64,000 bases of DNA, from the NCBI GenBank assembly GCA_023242925.1, contig CP096134.1, positions 2,623,501 to 2,687,500 on the forward strand, written 5' to 3'. Shown piece after piece: positions 7,704 through 18,801 of the stretch (position 1 is its first letter; each line of letters opens with the position of its first letter). Position numbers and translations under genes: made by a program. This DNA comes from Hyphomonadaceae bacterium JAD_PAG50586_4 (lineage in GTDB: Bacteria > Pseudomonadota > Alphaproteobacteria > Caulobacterales > Aquidulcibacteraceae). The notes below the pieces were generated by a model. That model searched no databases. It saw only the letters and a program-made list of their open reading frames with translations, and was not told where the DNA came from.

Positions 7704-7964
7704 GTGAGCATGGCATTGGTGTCTGGCATCGAGGCGATAGCCCAGCCGCAAGGCGCGCCGTCACGCGATCAGCGTGACGCGAACCAGCGCTCGCCTGCCG
7801 AGTTCGGCGCCGCGGTCACACATCGCGATGCTGTGCGCGAACGCAACCGCGTCGATCCAGGTTCGGCCAGCGACAAGAAGCGCGCCAGCGATCGCTTCGC
7901 GCGCGAACAGCAGGATTATCGGCGTGGCAAGCGCAAAGGCCTGATCGTCGACGTCGAGGTCTAG
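7704..7964 (+). CDS. Small charged hypothetical protein
   Basis: An 86-residue, highly charged and probably disordered protein (DRFAREQQDYRRGKRKGLIV near the end). It begins at GTG 7704 or ATG 7710 and converges with rsmB, overlapping its stop by four bases. No membrane segment or signal peptide is visible. I do not recognise it. The ribosome site is weak. Confidence 0.45.
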   Translation: MSMALVSGIEAIAQPQGAPSRDQRDANQRSPAEFGAAVTHRDAVRERNRVDPGSASDKKRASDRFAREQQDYRRGKRKGLIVDVEV

Positions 7965-9268
7965 CCAGCGCGCTTTAGCGCAGCGACGAAGAAGCCATCA
8001 CAGCCAGTTTGGCGCGGCGTCATTTGCACGCCGACGCCGCGATCGTGCAGCGCGATCTCGGCGTTCATCCCCGCCTCCACGCCGCGCGCTTTCAGCGCCG
8101 CTACGCTCAGCGGCGCAAACGCATCACCTGCGAATGCACGCACCTGATCCTCGTTCTCTTCGGGCAGGACAGAGCAGGTCACGTAGATCAGCACGCCACC
8201 CGGCTTCACCAGAGCAGCGCCCAGCGCCAATGCTTCACGTTGCTCTTCAAGCCGCTTCGCCAACGCGTTCGGTCGCAAGCGCCATTTCGAGTCCGGGTTG
8301 CGCCGCCATGTGCCTGAGCCGCTGCATGGCGCATCCACGAACACGAGGTCCATTTTTCCGCGCAGATCCTCAAGCGCATCCTTCGTCCGCATCGGCGCGC
8401 GGATTTGGACGTTGCGCACGCCAGCGCGATCGGCGCGCTCCTTAACCGGCGCGAGGCGACGGCCATCGACGTCATACGCGAACACTTGGCCCTTGTTCTG
8501 CATGAGCGCCGCTAACGCCAAGGTCTTGCCGCCACCGCCAGCGCAGACGTCCGCGACTTGCATGCCGGGCTTTGCGCCCGACATCAGCGCCGCGATTTGG
8601 CTGCCTTCGTCTTGCACTTCGAACCAACCTTTGACGAACGCCTGCTCGGTCGCCCAGGGAAAATTGCGCCCTTGCGACCAGGGAATACGCACGCCGTTCG
8701 GCGTGTGCGGGGAGCCTGATGGCGGCTCCTTCAATTTCGGGCTTTCGCTCAGCGCTTCGATCAGCTTGTCGCGTGTGGTCTTCAACGTATTGGTGCGTAG
8801 ATCGAGTGACGCGGGTACGGCGAGCGCCGCGCCCTCTTCAGCGCGCGCATCGCCGAACATGCGTGCAAAGCTCTCGTCCAACCACTCAGGATAGTCGCCG
8901 CGCACATGCGCTGGAGCGCCATCGAGTGTTGCGCCTTCTAGTGCTGCGCGCTCAGCATCGGTCGGCGGGGCTGGCGCGTGCGGATCGTCAAAGGTGCTTT
9001 GCTCGATCTGTTCGGCGCTCCAGCCGAAGCCCCAGCGCAGCGCGCCCCACACCCAGGAACGCGGATCGTCTGCACCCATGCGCCAGGCGCTCGATTGCTT
9101 CCAGCGCAACGCGCCGAAAACGAGATCGCCAATCTCGGCGCGATCCTTTGAGCCTGCGAAGCGATGCGAGAGCATCCACGCCTTCACCGCATCGGCGGCA
9201 GGTTGGCGTTGGTTCTCAAGCGAGGACAGGATTTCGATGGCCGCCTGCTGGCGGGCGCCGGGACGCAT
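7961..9268 (-). CDS. rsmB: RsmB/NOP-family RNA (cytosine-C5) methyltransferase
   Basis: A 435-residue protein with the NusB-like N-terminal RNA-binding region (MRPGARQQAAIEILSSLE; GDLVFGALRWKQSS) and a C-terminal Rossmann methyltransferase domain. The SAM-binding loop reads DVCAGGGGKTLALA, the motif IV cysteine lies in VDAPCSGSGTWRRNPD and the catalytic cysteine in VTCSVLPEENEDQV. Members methylate C5 of a cytosine in RNA, classically C967 of 16S rRNA for RsmB. The protein is intact and of normal length. Its exact target could differ, since alphaproteobacteria carry several paralogues. Confidence 0.87.
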   Translation of the reverse strand: MRPGARQQAAIEILSSLENQRQPAADAVKAWMLSHRFAGSKDRAEIGDLVFGALRWKQSSAWRMGADDPRSWVWGALRWGFGWSAEQIEQSTFDDPHAPAPPTDAERAALEGATLDGAPAHVRGDYPEWLDESFARMFGDARAEEGAALAVPASLDLRTNTLKTTRDKLIEALSESPKLKEPPSGSPHTPNGVRIPWSQGRNFPWATEQAFVKGWFEVQDEGSQIAALMSGAKPGMQVADVCAGGGGKTLALAALMQNKGQVFAYDVDGRRLAPVKERADRAGVRNVQIRAPMRTKDALEDLRGKMDLVFVDAPCSGSGTWRRNPDSKWRLRPNALAKRLEEQREALALGAALVKPGGVLIYVTCSVLPEENEDQVRAFAGDAFAPLSVAALKARGVEAGMNAEIALHDRGVGVQMTPRQTGCDGFFVAALKRAG

Positions 9269-9295
9269 GGGAGGAACCCCTAAAAGCGAAGCGCG

Positions 9296-9778
9296 TCAGA
9301 TCGCGCCGATCAGGCGCTCCAGATAGCGCACGCTCTTGCCATTGGCGAGGGTGGCGCGACCAATCTCACTGAAACCAAGCTTGGCGTGAAAGGCGTCGGA
9401 GCCAGGATTGGGCGGATCAAAGTTAATCTCGCACACAACGCGCGAATGCCCTGCGGCGCGCGCCGCTTCGAAAACATGGCTATAGAGTGCGCGCGCCAAG
9501 CCTTTGCCACGCGCGCGCGCGCTGACGACGATGCGATCCACATAGACGAAGTGCTGGTAGCGCTCGCGAAACCAATGGAAGTTGGGGCTGCCGTAGTTTG
9601 CGGTTTGATCGAAGATGATCGCGAACGCTTCGCTCTCACCGGCCGCTGCGCCCACGAACCATTCGCGCGACATGGCCTCCAGCCACGCGCCATCTATCGG
9701 CCCTGTCTCGACTTCGTTTGCCGTGCCGAGTGCAGCCACCCAGGCATAGTCGCCAGGCGCGAGCCCGCGAACGCTCAC
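9296..9778 (-). CDS. GNAT-family N-acetyltransferase
   Basis: A 160-residue single-domain protein with the acetyl-CoA-binding signature of the GNAT fold: VYVDRIVVSARARGKGLARALYSHV, where the R/G-x-G/A pattern is clear, followed by VVCEINFDPPNPGSDAFHAKLGF, the usual beta-bulge and C-terminal strand. The acceptor substrate cannot be inferred. Its stop is 17 bp upstream of nothing functional but its start abuts the guaB stop at 9779, suggesting read-through transcription from guaB. Confidence 0.8.
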   Translation of the reverse strand: MSVRGLAPGDYAWVAALGTANEVETGPIDGAWLEAMSREWFVGAAAGESEAFAIIFDQTANYGSPNFHWFRERYQHFVYVDRIVVSARARGKGLARALYSHVFEAARAAGHSRVVCEINFDPPNPGSDAFHAKLGFSEIGRATLANGKSVRYLERLIGAI

Positions 9779-11291
<1,513 letters not shown>

Positions 11292-11991
11292 TCAGCTCTT
11301 CCGCCCAAGCGCGACGACGTAAACCTCGGAAGACTCCGCCCGGCTCGCTGGCGGTTTGGCGTGTTTGACGGTGGCGAAGCCTTGTTTGAGCCGGGTCAAA
11401 AGGTGCGTTTCGAGGCCGCCCTGGAAAGCTTTGGTGACGAAGGTCCCACCGGGCGCCAAATGCTCCAGCGCGAAATCGGCGGCGGCGTCCGCCAACGCGC
11501 CAGTGCGGATTTGGTCGGTGCGGGCGTGGCCCGTTGTGTTGGCGGCCATGTCGGAAAGCACGATGTCAGGGGGCCGCCGAGCGCTTGCATCAACACGCTT
11601 GGCGTTTCCGGCGCCAGCAAATCCATTTGAAACAGGATGGCGCCCGGCAGTGGCTCGACCGCCAAAGATCCACGCCGACAACCTTTGATGCGCCCCGCGC
11701 GACGGCGACTTGCAGCCAGCCGCCAGGCGCCGCGCCCAGATCGATCACGCGCGCGCCGCGCTTCAAGAAATGGAATTGCTCGTCGAGCTCGAGGAGCTTG
11801 TAGGCGGCGCGCGCGCGATAGCCTTCAGCGCGTGCTTTCGCCACGTACGGGTCGTTCAATTGGCGCTTCAGCCAATTGCGCGAGCTTTCCTTGACCTTCT
11901 TGTTTTTGACGCGCGTCGCCATCTGGCGCTCGCCGCCGCTAGAAGCGGGCTTGCCGGTCCAACGGCGTTTCGGTTCTTCGTCGTCGCTCAT
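11292..11991 (-). CDS. rlmE: 23S rRNA (uridine-2'-O)-methyltransferase RlmE (FtsJ), two frame breaks
   Basis: RlmE methylates the 2'-OH of U2552 in the 23S A-loop. The N-terminal tail is basic; then come the K of the K-D-K-E tetrad in [15 protein letters not shown], the SAM-binding [29 protein letters not shown] and [11 protein letters not shown]. The frame is lost at three A (11664-11666; a fourth restores [14 protein letters not shown]) and at five G (11569-11573; a sixth restores [10 protein letters not shown]). Repaired length is 233 residues. It overlaps the ppx stop by four bases, so the two genes form an operon. Confidence 0.92.
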
Positions 11992-13028
11992 GACGCGCCC
12001 TTCTGCGCCATCAGTCGCATCAACACCCCTTCGCGCAAACCGCGATCTGCAACGCGGATGCGCGTGGCGGGCCAGACGCGCAGCACCGCGTCCAAAATGG
12101 CGCCGCCGATGACCACAAGGTCAGCGCGGTCCTTGCCGATGCAGGCATTGCCGGCCCGCTCGTCGCGGGTCTGCGCGAGAAGCTTGGCAATGGTTGCGCG
12201 GCAATCGGCGACATCGAACCACATGCCGTCGACACGTTGGCGGTTATAGCGCGGCAGATCGAGATAAACGCCGGCTAGACTCGTAACGGTGCCGGACGTC
12301 CCAATGATGTGGCCGCGGCCCTCCGCGAACGCTTGGCGCAAATGTTGGGCATCGCCGATTTTCAGCACGGCTTCGGCTAAGCGCTCCACGAGCGCTTCAT
12401 ACCAGGCGTGCTGATCGGTTTCGGGCTCTGGCTCCTCTTCGGCGAGCGTCACGACACCCATCGGCGATGTGCCCCACGAGACGATCGGCGCCTCAAGTCC
12501 CCCTTTCAGCACGGCTTGGGGCGACACCCAGGAAATCTCGGTCGAGCCGCCTCCAATATCAACGATCATCGCGTGCTCAGCGCTGGGTTCAAGCAAGCTG
12601 GCGCAGCCGAGCACGGAAAGCTTCGCTTCTTCCTCCGCGCTGATGATCTGGAAATCCAGCCCGAGATCCTTACGCACACGATTGAGAAAAACCTCGCCAT
12701 TCGCCGCTGCGCGGCACGCTTGCGTCGCCACACAGCCAATCGCCACCGGCGAACGCGCTTCGATGCGCTCTGCGCAAGCGACGAGCGCTTGATATGCGCG
12801 CGCCATGGCGCCTTCGCTGAGGCGGCCCGTATGTGCGAGGCCTTCGCCCAGGCGCACGATGCGTGAAAAGCCATCGACCACGCGCAAGCCGCCGGCGCCA
12901 TCGGGCGCGGCCATCAGCAGGCGACAATTGTTGGTGCCCAGATCGAGCGCCGCATAAAGTGGCGCACGCGATCGTGGACCGGGGCGCCTGTCGCTCCGCG
13001 ACGGCTGCGCCTGCCCATCCCTATTCAT
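11988..13028 (-). CDS. Ppx/GppA family exopolyphosphatase / guanosine pentaphosphate phosphatase
   Basis: A 346-residue protein of the ASKHA sugar-kinase/Hsp70 fold: phosphate-1 loop [26 protein letters not shown], phosphate-2 region [12 protein letters not shown] and a conserved [11 protein letters not shown]. These enzymes hydrolyse inorganic polyphosphate and/or the 5'-gamma phosphate of pppGpp, linking to the stringent response. It is the short two-domain form without a C-terminal HD domain. It is cotranscribed with rlmE. Confidence 0.87.
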   Translation of the reverse strand: MNRDGQAQPSRSDRRPGPRSRAPLYAALDLGTNNCRLLMAAPDGAGGLRVVDGFSRIVRLGEGLAHTGRLSEGAMARAYQALVACAERIEARSPVAIGCVATQACRAAANGEVFLNRVRKDLGLDFQIISAEEEAKLSVLGCASLLEPSAEHAMIVDIGGGSTEISWVSPQAVLKGGLEAPIVSWGTSPMGVVTLAEEEPEPETDQHAWYEALVERLAEAVLKIGDAQHLRQAFAEGRGHIIGTSGTVTSLAGVYLDLPRYNRQRVDGMWFDVADCRATIAKLLAQTRDERAGNACIGKDRADLVVIGGAILDAVLRVWPATRIRVADRGLREGVLMRLMAQKGAS

Positions 13029-13275
13029 TTTAACCGTTCCAGCGGTGCAGCGCTACTTGCCCGCGAATTGCCATGTCAGGCGCGATGGTAACCCAATCCG
13101 GCCCGCGCGACACTGGTTTTGCCTGGTTTTCGCCCCGTTCGGCGGCGCTAGAGCCCCTTTCGACACACATATTCGTGTCCCACGCGCGGGCCAGGCTCCA
13201 ATCCTTGTTGAGTGCGTTATTCCTACCTACGTTACCTCTGCGAGAGATTCACAGGAGGTTTAGAAGGAGGAGAAA

Positions 13276-13599
13276 ATGCAGGAAGCCAAATTCTCCATCG
13301 GCCAAGTTGTACGTCACAAGCTATTCCCGTTTCGGGGCGTAGTGTTCGACGTCGACCCGGAATTTTCCAACACGGACGAATGGCTGCAAGCCATTCCCGA
13401 GCCCGTGCGGCCGAAGCGTGAACAGCCCTTCTATCACTTGTTCGCAGAGAACTCCGATAGCCATTACGTGGCTTATGTCTCCGAGCAAAACCTAGTCGCG
13501 GACGAAAGCGGCGAGCCGGTCGAGCACCCGCAGATCGAGCTTCTGTTCGATGAGACAGACGAGGGCGGCTACAAGCTGAGGCCGGAAAGTCTCAACTAA
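13276..13599 (+). CDS. hspQ: Heat shock protein HspQ (hemimethylated-DNA-binding YccV-like)
   Basis: A 107-residue protein with the YccV/HspQ fold: KFSIGQVVRHKLFPFRGVVFDVDPEF near the start, PFYHLFAENSDSHYVAYVSEQNL in the middle and a short acidic tail. In enterobacteria HspQ is a heat-shock protein that modulates Lon protease specificity and binds hemimethylated DNA. Two Shine-Dalgarno-like AGGAGG stretches precede the ATG (13253-13258 and 13265-13270); the second is at ideal spacing. It stands alone and ends in a clear terminator. Confidence 0.9.
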   Translation: MQEAKFSIGQVVRHKLFPFRGVVFDVDPEFSNTDEWLQAIPEPVRPKREQPFYHLFAENSDSHYVAYVSEQNLVADESGEPVEHPQIELLFDETDEGGYKLRPESLN

Positions 13600-13615
13600 T
13601 TAAAGCCGCCATTAA

Positions 13616-13658
13616 GGGCGCCGGCAGCTGTCCCCGCGGCTGTCGAGCGCCCATTTTT
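13616..13658 (+). terminator. Intrinsic terminator after hspQ
   Basis: GGGCGC (13616-13621) pairs with GCGCCC (13647-13652), with a further inner stem (GGCAGC with GCTGTC), followed by five T at 13654-13658. It ends hspQ transcription and touches the stop codon of astB, which converges from the right. Confidence 0.8.
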
Positions 13659-14994
13659 ATGCGCGCTGGAATGGATAGAAGTCGCTTCCCAGCGGTAGGA
13701 TGCGGGTCAGGTGGTCGAGCGCGGCCTGGGTTTCGCTGACGAGAGCAGGATCGCCGAGATCGGCGGGCGCTAGTTCTTCGCGATAATGCTTACGCACCCA
13801 AGCTTCGAGTGCATCCGCGAGCGCATCGCTCAGGAAGAATCCTTGGGCGGCGCCCGCCCGCTCTTGCGGATTCATAACGATGCGCAACCTCAAGCAGGCC
13901 GGCCCGCCGCCATTGCGCATACTTTCACGCACTTCGACATATTCTAATTGCCCGATTGCGGCGTTCGGCGCGGAGACCATCTCGCGCACGAAGTCCGCTG
14001 TGCGGTTGTTGTCGCGCGTCTCTGATGGCGCGATCAGCGTGAGTGATTTAGCGCCGGGCAAACGCACGAGCTGCGAGTTGAACAAATAGGACGTGACAGC
14101 GTCTTCAAGACCAACACGCGCTGTCGGGACTTCCACGAATACTGGTTCGAAGCCTTGCGCCTTGGCGCGGATTTCGGCGTAGAGCGCGGCTTTGTCGTCG
14201 AAAGCATCTTCGTGGTGAAACAGCACGTGCTCGTGCGCGACGGCGACGACGTCATTGTGGAAAGCGCCCGCGTCAATCGCTTTGGCGGCTTGTTTCGCGA
14301 ATACGGTGCGGTCGAGGTGGAGCGCATGGCGACGCGCGATCGCCTGCGAGGCTTCCAGCGTTTGGCGGGCGGGAAACCCAGTGCGCGGTTCACTCGCGCG
14401 ACGGCCGTAGATGAAAATCTCAACGCCCGGCGCATCGGCCCTCGCCGCCATGCGCATATGATTGGCCGCGCCTTCGTCGGAGAGCGCGTCATGTGACAAC
14501 AACGCGGGGTGCACGGCGAAGCGCTGTTGGTCTGGCAGTAAGCGCTTCAGCGTGCGCTCGGTTTGCTCGGCTTCGAGCAAGCGGTGGAGCATAGTCTGCA
14601 GATTGGCGACGGAGGCGTGCAGTTTGCCGTCGGCGCAATCGACGCTGGGTGAAATCGTGCCGGCGTTCGCGGCCCACATGGCGGATGCAGCGAGGGCGGC
14701 GCGGCCAATGTTCGGCTCACTCTTCCAGGCTTTTTCCCAAACCTCACCGTCCGTTCCGGTGAAGCCGAGCGAGCGCAGCCAAGAAATGTTCGGCCGCTCA
14801 TGCGGCGGCAGCACGCCTTGGCTTAAACCCAGCGCGCGCAAGCGGCGCATCTTGCCGATGCCTTGCAGCGCCGCTTCTCGCGGACGCGCGACCATGTCGC
14901 GATTGCGGGCGGACGCGAGATTGCCTTCGGAGAGGCCGGCGTAATTGTGCGTGGGGCCCACAAGCCCGTCGAAATTGATTTCCTCCGCGCTCAC
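13657..14994 (-). CDS. astB: N-succinylarginine dihydrolase
   Basis: AstB, second enzyme of the arginine succinyltransferase (AST) pathway, hydrolyses N2-succinylarginine to succinylornithine, ammonia and CO2. I chose GTG at 14994 (VSAEEINFDGLVGPTHNYAG), because family members begin at this point and the GTG overlaps the astD stop by four bases. The 445-residue product carries NFDGLVGPTHNYAGLS, the HEHVLFHHEDAF region and the catalytic cysteine in GGGPACLRLR. It is last in an operon with the M20 hydrolase, astA and astD. Confidence 0.95.
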   Translation of the reverse strand: MSAEEINFDGLVGPTHNYAGLSEGNLASARNRDMVARPREAALQGIGKMRRLRALGLSQGVLPPHERPNISWLRSLGFTGTDGEVWEKAWKSEPNIGRAALAASAMWAANAGTISPSVDCADGKLHASVANLQTMLHRLLEAEQTERTLKRLLPDQQRFAVHPALLSHDALSDEGAANHMRMAARADAPGVEIFIYGRRASEPRTGFPARQTLEASQAIARRHALHLDRTVFAKQAAKAIDAGAFHNDVVAVAHEHVLFHHEDAFDDKAALYAEIRAKAQGFEPVFVEVPTARVGLEDAVTSYLFNSQLVRLPGAKSLTLIAPSETRDNNRTADFVREMVSAPNAAIGQLEYVEVRESMRNGGGPACLRLRIVMNPQERAGAAQGFFLSDALADALEAWVRKHYREELAPADLGDPALVSETQAALDHLTRILPLGSDFYPFQRA

Positions 14995-16442
14995 GACGGC
15001 AGGCCAGGCGCTGGGATCGGCGCGGCCTTCTCTGAAAGCTGCGTCGCCACGGGATAGGCCACGTAATCCGCCGCGTAATACGCGCTTGGGCGCAGCGAAC
15101 CAGAGAGGCCTGGACCACCAAACGGCATCGCGCCCGAGGCGCCGGTGGTTGGGCGATTCCAATTCAGAATGCCCGCACGCATCTCGTTCTTCACCCGCGC
15201 CCAAAGCGCTGGATCATCGCTAATCAAGCCGCCGGCGAGGCCAAATCTTGTGGCGTTGGCGACATCGAGCGCGTGGTCGAAATCGTTGACGCGATAGACT
15301 TGCAGCAGCGGGCCAAACAATTCTTCGTCCGGTGGATTGAGACCGCTCACATCGACGATACCTGGACACACAAAGGCGCCGTCCCGCTTCAGCGGCACAA
15401 TCGATTTGCCGCCAGCTGCCAACAAGCCCTGCTCTACCTTCACCGCGCGCTCGGCCGATTGTGCATTCACGACCGGACCAAGAAACGGCTCCGGCGTCTG
15501 CGTTGCGGGGCCTACAGAGATTTGCGGCGTTAGCTCGGCGAGGGCCGCAATGATCGCATCGCCCTGCGCGCCTTGCGGCACGATCAAACGGCGCGCACAC
15601 GAGCAGCGCTGGCCGCTCGTCGCGAACGCCGAATGCACAATGAGATTGGCGGCGGCTTTCGCGTCAACCGGCGGCCACACGATCAGCGGATTATTGCCGC
15701 CGAGTTCGAGCGCAAGCATCACGTCGGGCCGGCCTGCGAATTTCTTATGAATGAATGCGCCCGTATGAGCCGAGCCGGTGAAGAGCACGCCGTTGAGGCC
15801 ATGCGAGTCCAGAAGCGCCGCACCCGTTTCGCGCCCGCCCTGGAGAAGGCTGAGGACGCCGGCGGGCAAGCCCGCCTCGTCCCACGCTTCGACCATCAAA
15901 GCCGCGACGCCGGGCGTGATTTCACTCGGCTTGAACAGCACGCAATTGCCCGCGAGCAAAGCGGGCACGATATGGCCATTGGGCAGATGGCCAGGGAAGT
16001 TGAACGGACCGAACACGGCAAGCACGCCATGCGCATGATGCGAAAGCGTCATGGCGCCGAAGGCCGCCTTCTCTTCCTTGTCGCCGGCGCGTTCGCCCTG
16101 GGCGCGGATCGAGATTTCGATCTTGCCGATCATGGCTTGGACTTCGCCCTTGGAATCCCAAAGCGTTTTGCCCATTTCACGGCTGATCGTGCGCGCGATC
16201 TCGTCGGCGCGCTTGTCGATCGATTTGCCGAAGGCGCGCACGATCGCGAGGCGTTCATCGAGCGGGCGTCTGGACCACGCAGGAAACGCCAAGCGCGCAC
16301 CCGCCATCGCTTCCGCTACATCATCAGCGTTGGCTTCATGACCTTCCCAGACTTTGTCACCGGTGGCGGGATCATGCGAGGTGAAGCGCGGGCCGCTCCC
16401 CTCGCGCCATTGGCCGCCGATGTAGTTTTCAGTTCGCATCAT
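14991..16442 (-). CDS. astD: N-succinylglutamate 5-semialdehyde dehydrogenase
   Basis: AstD oxidises succinylglutamate semialdehyde to succinylglutamate with NAD. The 483-residue protein has the aldehyde dehydrogenase core: NFPGHLPNGHIVPALLAGNC and FKPSEITP (cofactor binding), LALELGGNNPLIVW with the general-base glutamate, and the catalytic cysteine in SGQRCSCARRLIV. The ATG at 16442 overlaps the end of astA, consistent with coupled translation; a second ATG follows immediately. Intact. Confidence 0.95.
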   Translation of the reverse strand: MMRTENYIGGQWREGSGPRFTSHDPATGDKVWEGHEANADDVAEAMAGARLAFPAWSRRPLDERLAIVRAFGKSIDKRADEIARTISREMGKTLWDSKGEVQAMIGKIEISIRAQGERAGDKEEKAAFGAMTLSHHAHGVLAVFGPFNFPGHLPNGHIVPALLAGNCVLFKPSEITPGVAALMVEAWDEAGLPAGVLSLLQGGRETGAALLDSHGLNGVLFTGSAHTGAFIHKKFAGRPDVMLALELGGNNPLIVWPPVDAKAAANLIVHSAFATSGQRCSCARRLIVPQGAQGDAIIAALAELTPQISVGPATQTPEPFLGPVVNAQSAERAVKVEQGLLAAGGKSIVPLKRDGAFVCPGIVDVSGLNPPDEELFGPLLQVYRVNDFDHALDVANATRFGLAGGLISDDPALWARVKNEMRAGILNWNRPTTGASGAMPFGGPGLSGSLRPSAYYAADYVAYPVATQLSEKAAPIPAPGLPS

Positions 16443-17463
16443 CCACCCAGATCAGAGCTTCAGCGCCGTTCTCGAGTTTGAGCGCCGCGAGCGTCGCCAG
16501 ATCCACCTGCGCCACGCCGTTCGCGAGCGCCGCGCGCGCGGAGACACAGCGGTAACCCTGGATACGCGGCGTCGCGATCAGCGCACGTTTTGAATGGGGG
16601 CTGGTCGGCGCAGCTTCAAGGCGTACGCGCTTGGTCTCACGCAGCGTGCGAATGTGATCACGCGGCGCGCTCATCAGCGGGCCGCCGTCGAAAATGTCTA
16701 CCACATTGGAAAAGGTGAAGCCTTCCCATTGCAACAAGCGCTCAGCGCCTTCGCCCGCGGCGTGACATTTGCCAAGCACGTCCCGCGCGGCCTGCGGCAG
16801 CAGATCCACGTAAATCGGATGCTGCGGCATGAGGTCGAGGATGAATTGATTGTCGGTGGTCGCGCTCAACGCATCGGCGTCGGCAAAATCCATGCGGAAG
16901 AAATGCCGACCGACCGCCTCCCAGAACGGCGACACGCCATCATCCGACACGACGCCGCGCAACTCCGAAACAACGCGATCGCGGAAACGCTGTGGTTGCG
17001 CCGCCATCAGCGTATAGCGGTTCTGGGCCAGAGCGCGCCCAATTCCGCCAGCACGATGTTCCGGCCGCACAAAGAGTGAGCCGACTTCAGTACAGCCGGT
17101 GAAATCGTTCACGCCGATCAGCACGCGCATGTCGAAACGTTTACCGACAACGGCGGAGGATTGCGCTTCGGTGATCATACGGAAATTGAAAAAGGGCGGG
17201 GTCTCGCCGATCGTCGCCTTCACGCCGCAGCACCCTGCGATCTCCCCGCTTTCGATGTGCTCTAGCGCCATGAAATAGCGCTCAGCGCCGACCGTCTTAG
17301 AGGTCGACGCAAAACTGCGCTCGGAGAGCGCCAACTTGTCGGCCAACGCAGCGTCGTCGAGCATGAGGCTGGTGAACCCCGCACCCGCGATCTCTCGCAA
17401 TTGCTTGAAGCCTTCGATGTCTGCGGGCCCCGCCGCGCGCATCACATAGCCTGGCCCACTCAT
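16429..17463 (-). CDS. astA: Arginine N-succinyltransferase
   Basis: AstA transfers succinyl from succinyl-CoA to the alpha-amino group of arginine, opening the AST route of arginine catabolism. The 344-residue protein shows VMRAAGPADIEGFKQL at the start, the GNAT-like EVGSLFVRPEHRAGGIGRAL, and the family hallmarks SDDGVSPFWEAVGRHFFRMDF and QHPIYVDLLP. It overlaps the upstream hydrolase by four bases and the downstream astD by 14. It appears to be the single-chain form. Confidence 0.95.
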   Translation of the reverse strand: MSGPGYVMRAAGPADIEGFKQLREIAGAGFTSLMLDDAALADKLALSERSFASTSKTVGAERYFMALEHIESGEIAGCCGVKATIGETPPFFNFRMITEAQSSAVVGKRFDMRVLIGVNDFTGCTEVGSLFVRPEHRAGGIGRALAQNRYTLMAAQPQRFRDRVVSELRGVVSDDGVSPFWEAVGRHFFRMDFADADALSATTDNQFILDLMPQHPIYVDLLPQAARDVLGKCHAAGEGAERLLQWEGFTFSNVVDIFDGGPLMSAPRDHIRTLRETKRVRLEAAPTSPHSKRALIATPRIQGYRCVSARAALANGVAQVDLATLAALKLENGAEALIWVDDAN

Positions 17464-18725
17464 ACGCTGAGGCTCCGCACGTCGAAGAGACCGCGCTCGA
17501 CGCCCGTCAGCAGTAAAAATGAAAGCTTGGCGCGTTCGACGAAACTCGGGACGAGCGCGAACTCCTCGTCGCTATGCAAGCCGCCCCCGCATGGCCCGAG
17601 CGTATCGATATTGGGGCAACCGGCTGCCGCGAGATTGTTGCCTTCGCAGACGCCGCCTGAGGCGCGGAATTGCAAATCAAGACCGAGCGCTTGGCCGGCC
17701 TTGTGCGTCCAACTTACCATCGTGCGCTGTTGGTCGTTCAGTGGCTTGGGCGCGCGCGTGAAGCCGCCATGCAGGTGCGCGCTGATGCCGTCGCGCGTGT
17801 TCATCTCAGCGACGACGCTGAGAACTTGTGCTTCACCCCAAGTGGCGCTCTCCACATCCGGCGCGCGCACGTTGAAGCGTAGGACAGCACGCTCCGGGAC
17901 GACGTTTACCGCGCCGCCGCCATCAATGGCGCCGACATTGAAAGTCACGCCGTCACGTTGGCCATTGAGCGCGTTAAGGGCGACAGCTGCGTCTGCTGCC
18001 GCGATGACAGCGTTGCGTCCATCTTGAAAGGCGCGGCCGACGTGCGCGGCGCGGCCGCGGATCGCGAGGCTGTAGTTCGCCGAGCCCTTGCGCGCATCGA
18101 CAAGCGCGCCATCCGCCATCGCCGGCTCGTAGGTCATACCCAGATGCGCGCGCTTGCCGAGCTCGGCAAGGAGCGGCGCGCTGGCGAGCGAACCGATCTC
18201 TTCGTCCGGACTCAGCAACACTTCGTAGCCAACGCGCTTGTCGCCCGGCAGCCGCTCGAACGCCTGAAGCGCTTCAAGCATCACGGCGATCCCGCCCTTC
18301 ATGTCGGCGACACCGGGCCCATGCATCACTTCGCCATCGCGCCACGGCTTCTGAAAGGCATGCGCAGCTGGGAAGACAGTGTCGTAATGGCCTGTGAGTG
18401 CGATCTGGATCGGCGCCTCTGGGCGCACGCGCACGCGGATCGACGCGCCGTGCTCAATGTGCGCCACCTCGCCGTCGGGACGAATGCGCTGGGACGACGC
18501 CAGTGCGATCTCCTGTGTCGCGCCGGGGAGCACCGAAACCGCGTCCAGCAAAAGCATGCGCATACGCGCGAGGCCAGGCAGTTCAAAGGAGCCTGAGTTG
18601 ATTGCCGACCAAGCCTCGGTGCGTGCGGCAAGCGCTTCAGTTTGCGCATCAAGATTGGCAAGCAATTGTTCTACGCCAGCGCCCCACTCAGTGGTCGCCA
18701 GCGCCTTGATTTCATCGGCCGACAT
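17460..18725 (-). CDS. M20-family metallohydrolase in the ast operon
   Basis: A 421-residue zinc-dependent peptidase of the M20/DapE/CPG2 family, read from the ATG at 18725 (MSADEIKALATTEWG). Metal-site motifs are visible: LTGHYDTVF, GPGVADMKGGIAVML, SPDEEIGS and the late GPCGGGLHSDEEF. It is the first gene of the ast operon. astE (succinylglutamate desuccinylase) and astC are absent from this cluster. M20 enzymes include succinyl-diaminopimelate desuccinylase, so I infer that this one removes succinate from succinylglutamate, in place of AstE. That substrate assignment is untested. Confidence 0.82.
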   Translation of the reverse strand: MSADEIKALATTEWGAGVEQLLANLDAQTEALAARTEAWSAINSGSFELPGLARMRMLLLDAVSVLPGATQEIALASSQRIRPDGEVAHIEHGASIRVRVRPEAPIQIALTGHYDTVFPAAHAFQKPWRDGEVMHGPGVADMKGGIAVMLEALQAFERLPGDKRVGYEVLLSPDEEIGSLASAPLLAELGKRAHLGMTYEPAMADGALVDARKGSANYSLAIRGRAAHVGRAFQDGRNAVIAAADAAVALNALNGQRDGVTFNVGAIDGGGAVNVVPERAVLRFNVRAPDVESATWGEAQVLSVVAEMNTRDGISAHLHGGFTRAPKPLNDQQRTMVSWTHKAGQALGLDLQFRASGGVCEGNNLAAAGCPNIDTLGPCGGGLHSDEEFALVPSFVERAKLSFLLLTGVERGLFDVRSLSV

Positions 18726-18801
18726 GGCAGGAACTTGCCGGAGCGGCACCTGCGTGTCCACCCCAACTCCCACTCCCAAGGCCAAAGTCTATACCCCCAA
18801 C

